In this document: piece after piece, positions 5,753-10,099 of the stretch
How the letters are laid out: every line of letters begins with the position of its first letter
Position numbering within the stretch: the stretch's first letter is position 1
Assembly (NCBI GenBank): GCA_023265235.1
Contig: JAHFUF010000121.1
Span: forward strand, 1 to 10,099
DNA from: Blastocatellia bacterium
Lineage (GTDB): Bacteria > Acidobacteriota > Blastocatellia > Chloracidobacteriales > JADJPF01
Length of the DNA: 10,099 nt
Reading direction: 5' to 3'
Notes under the pieces: model-generated
What the model saw: only the letters and a program-made list of their open reading frames with translations
Databases searched by the model: none
What the model was told of the DNA's origin: nothing
Made by a program: the position numbers and the translations under genes

Positions 5753-6772
5753 ATGAAAGTCGATTTAAATACTTTCTGGACACAACATAATAAGTATTTT
5801 TCGACACCAACAGAAGGAGAAAAATATCACCTCCCTTTAATTCTTGGTATGGCTGAGAGAGATAGTAATATTGATGGGGTATATCAATTAGCTTATATGT
5901 TGGCTACTGCTACTTGGGAAACAGGGCATTTTGAGCATTTGGATGAACAGGGTAGCGAAAAATATTTATCAAAATATCAGAATAAGATGGGTAATACTCA
6001 ATCGGGTGATGCTCAAAGGTATCGTGGCCGAGGTTATGTCCAGCTAACATTCCGTCCTAACTATCAAAACGCAACAGAAAAACTTAATCTTGATAATGTT
6101 AACTTTGAGACTAGCCCTTTTTTGGCGTCAGAACCAGAATATGCTTATCCTATAATGGTACGAGGATGTTTAGAAGGGTGGTTTACTGGGCGTAAATTAG
6201 GAGCATATGTAACTGCGGATGGTAGTAAACGTGATTATAGAGATGCAAGAAATGTAATTAACCCAGGTGAACTTAAACAAGAAAATTCCCCAGGTGTAGA
6301 GCATATAACACTTTGGGCTAGTTGGTTTGAATCAATCTTAAAAAGCTCAGTGGTTGAAAATGATCAACTTCCAGATATTCCTCTTGAATATATAGTTGAC
6401 AATTCTACTACAGAAGAAAATATAGATAGTTCTTTACAGCCACCTACAACAATACAACAACAACCAGTACCAGTACAACAACCACAAACACAACCACCAA
6501 TACTAGCTTATATTGATAAAACAAAAGATGCTCTACAAGCTTCTGAGACTACGTTAAAGCGTTTGTCTGTAACATTAATAGGTTGTATAAGTACTGCTTT
6601 GACGAGTATTGGAGCATTTATAAAATCAGAGCCTATGATTAGTGGCATAGTTATAATTATAGCGATGGTTTGCTTAATATGGCTGATTTCATTTTATATT
6701 TACACAGAACACATTTTAGATTCTAAGCGAATTGAAGCTGCTTCTAGTCCAATAAAACATAATGCGAAGTAA
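5753..6772 (+). CDS. GH19-like lysozyme/chitinase domain with C-terminal membrane hairpin
   Basis: A 339-aa protein in three parts. Residues 1-197 are a GH19-type lysozyme/chitinase domain: YMLATATWETGHF gives the probable catalytic Glu E56, and YRGRGYVQLTFRPNY (90-104) is the family's substrate-cleft motif. This type cuts beta-1,4 bonds in chitin or peptidoglycan, and in phage endolysins it degrades the wall. Residues about 200-252 are a Pro/Gln-rich linker (IQQQPVPVQQPQTQPP). Residues 254-339 form a membrane module with two hydrophobic segments (about 271-290 and 296-317) around a KSEP turn, flanked by LKR and DSKR. There is no N-terminal signal peptide, so the positive-inside rule puts both ends in the cytoplasm. 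AGGA at 5744-5747 supports the start. The same module ends the next gene, at about 63% identity. Confidence 0.9.
   Translation: MKVDLNTFWTQHNKYFSTPTEGEKYHLPLILGMAERDSNIDGVYQLAYMLATATWETGHFEHLDEQGSEKYLSKYQNKMGNTQSGDAQRYRGRGYVQLTFRPNYQNATEKLNLDNVNFETSPFLASEPEYAYPIMVRGCLEGWFTGRKLGAYVTADGSKRDYRDARNVINPGELKQENSPGVEHITLWASWFESILKSSVVENDQLPDIPLEYIVDNSTTEENIDSSLQPPTTIQQQPVPVQQPQTQPPILAYIDKTKDALQASETTLKRLSVTLIGCISTALTSIGAFIKSEPMISGIVIIIAMVCLIWLISFYIYTEHILDSKRIEAASSPIKHNAK
6512..6769 (+). other. Membrane-hairpin module, first copy
   Basis: Encodes residues 254-339 of the GH19-like protein, from IDKT to the end. It aligns without gaps over 86 residues with the end of the DUF1906 protein (54 identical by hand), including SIGAFIK.EP.ISGI, WLIS.YIY and LD.KRIEAAS.P.KHN. 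Its end is the exact C-terminus in both proteins. Confidence 0.85.
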
Positions 6773-6804
6773 GCAATAATTAATATGCATTATCGGAAAT
6801 AAAG

Positions 6805-7102
6805 AAAAGTAGGGGCGAACCTATGTGTCACTGGTGTCAACTTAAGCTGTAAGTCTCAGGAAACATTAATACTTAGAAATTAAAAGGGAAAGCTTATTAG
6901 TAAGCAAAGAAAACTTAAAACACAATAGATATGGTAATTTTGAAAACTATTGATTTTATAAGTCTTTATTTTGTGCTTTCTTTTTTTCTAACTCCTTTTA
7001 TTTACTATTCTTTATCGTTAAGTTGACACCAGTGACCTATGTGTTCGCCCTTCTTAAACATCAGACAAAGAAGGGCGAACACATAGGTTCGCCCCTACTT
7101 TT
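6805..7102. repeat. Large palindromic repeat of the GTAGGGGCGAAC family, split by an insertion
   Basis: If the insert at 6828-7035 is removed, 6805-6827 joins 7036-7102 to make a hairpin with arms of about 35 bp and a 12-base loop (7056-7067). The arms run from AAAAGTAGGGGCGAACC on the outside through TATGTGTTCGCCCTTCTT to the loop, and match perfectly by eye. The ends match the short palindrome at 342-367. The repeat begins 33 bases after the GH19-like gene and ends one base before the AGGA ribosome binding site of the DUF1906 gene, so it fills most of the space between the two lysin genes. Confidence 0.85.
6828..7035. mobile_element. Non-autonomous inverted-repeat element (MITE-like) inserted in the palindrome
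   Basis: The ends TCACTGGTGTCAACTTAA (6828-6845) and TTAAGTTGACACCAGTGA (7018-7035) are perfect 18-bp inverted repeats. Both sides are flanked by CCTATGTG (6820-6827 and 7036-7043), an 8-bp target duplication; because ACCTATGTGT is shared, the element can also be read as 206 bp with a 10-bp duplication. The interior is purine-rich on the left and pyrimidine-rich on the right and has no gene. An autonomous relative elsewhere with the same ends would have to supply the transposase. The duplication length fits several IS groups (for example ISAs1 or some IS4 members), and I do not assign one. Confidence 0.85.
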
Positions 7103-7113
7103 AGGAAGATCAT

Positions 7114-8082
7114 ATGAAAGGTATATCAACAGATAGAATATGTAGTGATCTTGCTAGTTGCTTAAAACAAAACGGAATAGATTTTGTTGCTCGTTATTAT
7201 AGCCGTACTACAAAAAACCCTAGTAAGCGTCTTACTTTAGAAGAAGCAACTGCTCTAAACCAAGCAGGTATTGCTCTTATTGCTGTTTATGAAGATGGTC
7301 CGACTTCTAAAAGTTATTTTTCAAATGATCGCGGTAAAAGTGATGGAAAAAGTGCTTATGCTTATGCTCAAGACATAAATCAGCCAAGTCAATCGGCTAT
7401 ATATTTTGCAGTTGACTATGATGCTACATCCCAAGATATACAAGGGCCAATCAAAGAATATTTTCAGGGCGTATTTGATGGATTAAAGGATTCATCAACC
7501 TCCAAGTCTATTTACAAAATAGGTGTCTATGGTTCAGGTGCTTGCTGTGATTATTTGCGCAAAAACTTAGACTTTGTAGAATTTTCATGGTTAGCAGAAT
7601 CTACAGGTTGGTTAAATTCAAAAACTTATGATAAATGGAATATAAAACAGTCTATCGCTACTACTACTTTGTGTGGATTAGACAAAACAGCTTGGGATAG
7701 CAATGAAGCACAAGGAAACTATGGTCAATTTACTATCATTAAAGCAAATAATCCTTCCTCTACAACTTCTACAACTCCTACAATTATTCAAACAGGTTTA
7801 GCTAGTATAGATAGCTCAACTATAGATAAGACAACTGATTTCTTAAAAGCTTCTACTGGTACAGTAAAACGCTTAGTATTGACTCAAACAGGGATTATTA
7901 CAACGGTTGCTGCTTCTATAGGAGCATTTATAAAAGCAGAACCAAATATTAGTGGAATTATTATTATTACAGCAATATTAGGCTTAACTTGGTTAATATC
8001 TTTGTATATTTATATAGAGTATCTCTTAGATTGTAAGCGTATTGAAGCCGCTTCTGATCCAACAAAACACAATGTAACCTAA
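7114..8082 (+). CDS. DUF1906 (Rv2525c-like, GH25-type) glycoside-hydrolase-like protein with C-terminal membrane hairpin
   Basis: A 322-aa protein. Residues 1-210 match the DUF1906 glycoside-hydrolase-like TIM-barrel family: FVARYYS (24-30), LTLEEATALNQAGIALIAVYE (40-60) with E60 at the barrel mouth, IYFAVDYD (96-103) with D101 and D103, KIGVYGSG (135-142), FSWLAESTGW (157-166) and a final LDKTAWD. Relatives resemble GH25 muramidases and are thought to act on peptidoglycan, though activity is often unproven. The usual G-F/I-D start appears here as GISTD, so an N-terminal acidic residue may be shifted. A Ser/Thr-rich linker (214-236) leads to the membrane hairpin 237-322, shared with the previous gene. 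There is no signal peptide. AGGA at 7103-7106 supports the ATG. The gene directly follows the palindromic repeat, so its transcript may begin in or be shaped by it. Confidence 0.9.
   Translation: MKGISTDRICSDLASCLKQNGIDFVARYYSRTTKNPSKRLTLEEATALNQAGIALIAVYEDGPTSKSYFSNDRGKSDGKSAYAYAQDINQPSQSAIYFAVDYDATSQDIQGPIKEYFQGVFDGLKDSSTSKSIYKIGVYGSGACCDYLRKNLDFVEFSWLAESTGWLNSKTYDKWNIKQSIATTTLCGLDKTAWDSNEAQGNYGQFTIIKANNPSSTTSTTPTIIQTGLASIDSSTIDKTTDFLKASTGTVKRLVLTQTGIITTVAASIGAFIKAEPNISGIIIITAILGLTWLISLYIYIEYLLDCKRIEAASDPTKHNVT
7822..8079 (+). other. Membrane-hairpin module, second copy
   Basis: Encodes residues 237-322 of the DUF1906 protein, with the two hydrophobic segments at about 254-273 and 279-300 around KAEP. 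It is ungapped against the copy at 6512-6769 and also visibly similar in DNA (GGAGCATTTATAAAA in both), pointing to copying of the module between neighbouring genes. Confidence 0.85.
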
Positions 8083-8337
8083 GTACGGTTATCACATGTA
8101 ACCACTTAGGGGCTAATTATTATTTGTTAATGTAACCAAAAGCGAGCAATAAACAGGAAACGTTGTTGAATAGCAATAAGGCAAAGCTAAATTTTCTGGA
8201 AAAACTCTGAGAAAATCCTGAAACTTTGAAACCTTTTTTAGAGAGCTACGTTACTAGAAACAAATCAATTCAAATAATAAAATGCAATAGTAGGTTAGGC
8301 ATATAGTCTCTACTACTCATAAATAAAGGAGTTCACC
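8083..8337. other. Intergenic region after the cassette
   Basis: These 255 bases hold no credible gene. A short inverted repeat GGTTA/TAACC lies at about 8087-8103 just after the DUF1906 stop and is too weak to call a terminator. The promoter of the next gene should be here, but no clear -35/-10 pair stands out. Confidence 0.35.
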
Positions 8338-8712
8338 ATGAAAAATTTATTATCCCGTATTGCTCTATTAACACTTGTCTGCACTCTCGGCCTTACTGCC
8401 GCTTTCGCTAAAGAAAAAAGCAAATTCATTGCTTTCAAAAATGACACCACTGTTAATGGCACATTAGTTAAGAAAGGTACTTATAAAGTAACTTTTAATG
8501 ATGAAACTAACGAAGTAACTATTTGGAAGGAAAAAGAGTTACTAGTTAAAACCTCTGCTAAACTTCTCCCTAGAGATCAAGAAGTAAAACAAACATTTCT
8601 ATCCACTAAAGAACAAAACAACGCTAGGGTGCTTAATGGTATCGCTTTTGAAGGCGAGAAAAGCATGATTGTTATTGATGAATCTGCCAATAAAGCAGCT
8701 AAACCACAATAA
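8338..8712 (+). CDS. Small secreted protein of unknown function, acidobacterial type
   Basis: A 124-aa protein with a standard Sec signal peptide: MKNLLSR basic start, hydrophobic core LTLVCTLGLTAA and a probable cut after AFA (residue 24). The mature part of about 100 residues is lysine-rich and strand-like (FIAFKNDTTVNGTLVKKGTY, YKVTFNDETNEVTIWK, LLVKTSAKLLPRD), the pattern of a small beta-sandwich. The phrase 'VNGTLVKKGTYKVTF' resembles a class of small exported proteins that I associate with Acidobacteria and that often carry no better name. AAGGAG at 8326-8331 supports the ATG. It stands alone between the cassette and a convergent gene, so it is probably its own transcription unit and not part of the cassette. 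Role unknown. Confidence 0.85.
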   Translation: MKNLLSRIALLTLVCTLGLTAAFAKEKSKFIAFKNDTTVNGTLVKKGTYKVTFNDETNEVTIWKEKELLVKTSAKLLPRDQEVKQTFLSTKEQNNARVLNGIAFEGEKSMIVIDESANKAAKPQ

Positions 8713-8751
8713 AAATTATTTTAAGAAAGTCTCCCCTATAGATCTTCCTTT

Positions 8752-8838
8752 AATGCGTATTTCAACCTCTTTTTACTTTATATTTATATTACTTTGCTAT
8801 GCTAAATAATTTTCCCTGTGTGGGTTGAAATGCGCATT
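8752..8838. repeat. 16-bp inverted repeat between convergent genes
   Basis: AATGCGTATTTCAACC (8752-8767) is complementary to GGTTGAAATGCGCATT (8823-8838) except for one G-T pair, with 55 bases between, mostly A/T. It sits between the ends of two convergent genes, where it might act as a two-way terminator, but the long loop is unusual; the alternative is a tiny inverted-repeat mobile remnant. No flanking duplication is evident. Confidence 0.6.
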
Positions 8839-8908
8839 CTTCGTTTACTTAGCTTAATTTTACTTAAGCCAAATCCATAAAAATCAATAATTTCTCTTAT
8901 TTCTCTAT

Positions 8909-10003
8909 CTACTTAATAAGCATAAACTGGCCTTCAATAGTCCTATAGTTTAAGGATTCACGTTTAGGAGAAATAGGAATAGCTCGCCAAGTACAATAAG
9001 TGTTTTTCTTAATTACTTGTGCCTCTTCTTGAGAAACTAAATAAAACTTTTCCTTAGTATAGCGTTCTAGTACAACGTTTCCTTCTTGTTCTATTTGAAG
9101 TAGATAATCGGCTTTATCTGTATTAGAAGCCCAACAAAAATAAAGTTGATTTAAAGCCAAATTGCTTTGTGATTCAGGGGCGATTGGTACTGTTTCTATT
9201 ATGGTTTCTTTATAGGATTTGTTTAGTCCTAGAAAAATCCCTATAGGTAGTGCTATTAAAAACAATAATGTAATCACCTGAACATATCGTTTTTGCTTTT
9301 TTGTTTCTTCTGTAAAAATATAAACATTATTTTTTAACTTTTTTGTCTGAGAATTATTAGCTGGAGTCTTAGCATTTGAAATATTACTAGTATTTATTTT
9401 TGGCGCTTTAGCTAATTTTTCTGTTGGCTTTTTTAGATTTGTTTCCTTATTGTCCTCTAGTGGTTTCGTATTAGCCCAACTATTTTTATTATAATTAATT
9501 GTTTTGGCAAGAGGTTTTATTTCTTGTTTAGGTAATGGATTTAGTTCTTCTAATTTTTCTTTTATCTCACTATTATCAGGAAACTTTCTAGCAATATCTT
9601 TAAGTAAAACATCTAGTTCTAGTTTATATTTAATATCTTTCTTAAAACTCTCCACAAGTTTCAAGTAATAATCAGTATTATCTGGAAAATAGCCAATAGC
9701 TTCTTTATATTTAGTTATCGCACTTGGTAAATCTCCTTTTTCTAGCGTTTCATTAGCTTCAATAAAACTTATTTCTGCTAATGCTTTTTTAACAGCACCA
9801 TCTTCTGCTAAATGGCTACTTTTTTTATTTTCTTTTATATTTGGTAAATTAAACTTATCTTCTGCCAAAATAGAATCTAAAAAACTAGCTTCTAATTCTG
9901 AATTGTTTTTATTTTGCGAGACTGTTGTTAGAGCAAAAGCTTTTGGCATTGGAGCTTTTTCAATATTTAGGCTTGTTTTAGAGTATATTTTCTTCTGTGC
10001 CAT
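8909..10003 (-). CDS. TPR-like protein with one membrane helix and C-terminal Fn3-like domain
   Basis: A 364-aa protein. Counted from this start, about 73-153 is a helical tetratricopeptide-like region (EISFIEANETLEKGDLPSAI then YKEAIGYFPDNTDYYLKLVE), a protein-binding fold. A Lys/Asn-rich unstructured stretch follows (about 160-235), then one membrane helix at about 241-260 (VQVITLLFLIALPIGIFLGL) preceded by KKQKRY, which places the N-terminus in the cytoplasm. The outer domain (about 285-364) has the pattern LYFCWASNTDKADYLLQI, GNVVLE and YCTWRAIPIS, resembling a fibronectin-III-like domain. The start at 10003 has GGAG eight bases upstream; an in-frame ATG at 10024 would add seven residues without such a site. 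It looks like a scaffold linking cytoplasm and envelope. The specific role is unknown and it probably does not belong to the cassette. Confidence 0.85.
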   Translation of the reverse strand: MAQKKIYSKTSLNIEKAPMPKAFALTTVSQNKNNSELEASFLDSILAEDKFNLPNIKENKKSSHLAEDGAVKKALAEISFIEANETLEKGDLPSAITKYKEAIGYFPDNTDYYLKLVESFKKDIKYKLELDVLLKDIARKFPDNSEIKEKLEELNPLPKQEIKPLAKTINYNKNSWANTKPLEDNKETNLKKPTEKLAKAPKINTSNISNAKTPANNSQTKKLKNNVYIFTEETKKQKRYVQVITLLFLIALPIGIFLGLNKSYKETIIETVPIAPESQSNLALNQLYFCWASNTDKADYLLQIEQEGNVVLERYTKEKFYLVSQEEAQVIKKNTYCTWRAIPISPKRESLNYRTIEGQFMLIK

Positions 10004-10062
10004 ATTTTTTACTCCACTTTCCATTTCTTTAACACAAGGAGTTATAGCTTTTGCTAAACCAA

Positions 10063-10095
10063 AAAGGCTGATACTACTTTTTAGTATCAGCCTTT
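10063..10095 (-). terminator. Strong intrinsic terminator for a minus-strand gene to the right
   Basis: AAAGGCTGATACTA (10063-10076) and TAGTATCAGCCTTT (10082-10095) form a perfect 14-bp stem with a five-base loop. On the minus strand it is followed by a run of T (five T in GCCTTTTTGG), so it should end transcription coming from beyond the right edge. On the plus strand only three T follow, so it would work less well in that direction. It separates that gene from the TPR-like gene. Confidence 0.8.
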
Positions 10096-10099
10096 AAAA

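Noticed and set aside
5598..5810. Minus-strand open frame across the GNAT/GH19 junction
   Set aside because: It overlaps two well-supported genes on the other strand and has only AT-driven hydrophobic composition.
6828..7035. Reading the inverted repeats as a CRISPR or a simple terminator
   Set aside because: There are only two opposed copies with a flanking target duplication and no spacer-repeat pattern; an inserted element explains everything seen.
1784..8082. Prophage or complete contractile injection system
   Set aside because: Lysin-type genes are present but no terminase, capsid, sheath, tube, baseplate, ATPase or integrase is seen in the window.
9903..10097. Plus-strand open frame at the right edge
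   Set aside because: It is antisense to the TPR-like gene and runs into the terminator hairpin, with no domain or ribosome binding site.

Overview
The window is AT-rich throughout, with compact bacterial genes and clear AGGAG-type ribosome binding sites. No rRNA, tRNA or other firm taxonomic marker is present. The small secreted protein at 8338-8712 and the TPR / membrane helix / Fn3-like protein at 8909-10003 look like proteins I associate with Acidobacteriota (class Blastocatellia). The palindromic GTAGGGGCGAAC repeats are a type I recall from many environmental bacteria, including cyanobacteria. A low-GC acidobacterium is my best guess, at modest confidence.

Layout. At the left edge is the possible 3' end of a plus-strand gene (3-122), then about 240 bases without a gene. 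On the minus strand lies a full-length ada gene (362-1432), the alkylation-damage sensor and repair methyltransferase. Its stop codon lies inside a short palindromic repeat. A 351-base divergent intergenic region with two small tandem repeats follows. From 1784 to 8082 nine genes run on the plus strand: a 73-aa protein, two close paralogues (208 aa each), an 86-aa protein, a third diverged paralogue (210 aa), a Nudix hydrolase, a GNAT acetyltransferase, a GH19-like lysozyme/chitinase with a C-terminal membrane hairpin, and a DUF1906 (GH25-like) glycoside-hydrolase-like protein with the same membrane hairpin. Between the last two is a nested mobile structure: a roughly 206-208 bp non-coding inverted-repeat element (MITE type) that split an older palindromic repeat and left a visible target duplication. 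Then come a secreted 124-aa protein on the plus strand, an inverted repeat, the TPR/TM/Fn3-like protein on the minus strand, and a strong hairpin terminator at the right edge.

The nine-gene cassette is the interesting part. None of its proteins shows a signal peptide. The three paralogues (predicted beta-rich, no family name I can give) recur among two small unknown proteins, two modifying-type enzymes, and two wall-degrading-type enzymes tethered by one homologous membrane tail. By the positive-inside rule the enzyme domains should start on the cytoplasmic side. My inference is a self-contained lysis, release or delivery module related to phage-tail-like or injection systems, or a defence or interbacterial device. 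No sheath, tube, baseplate or immunity gene is visible, so this remains a hypothesis.
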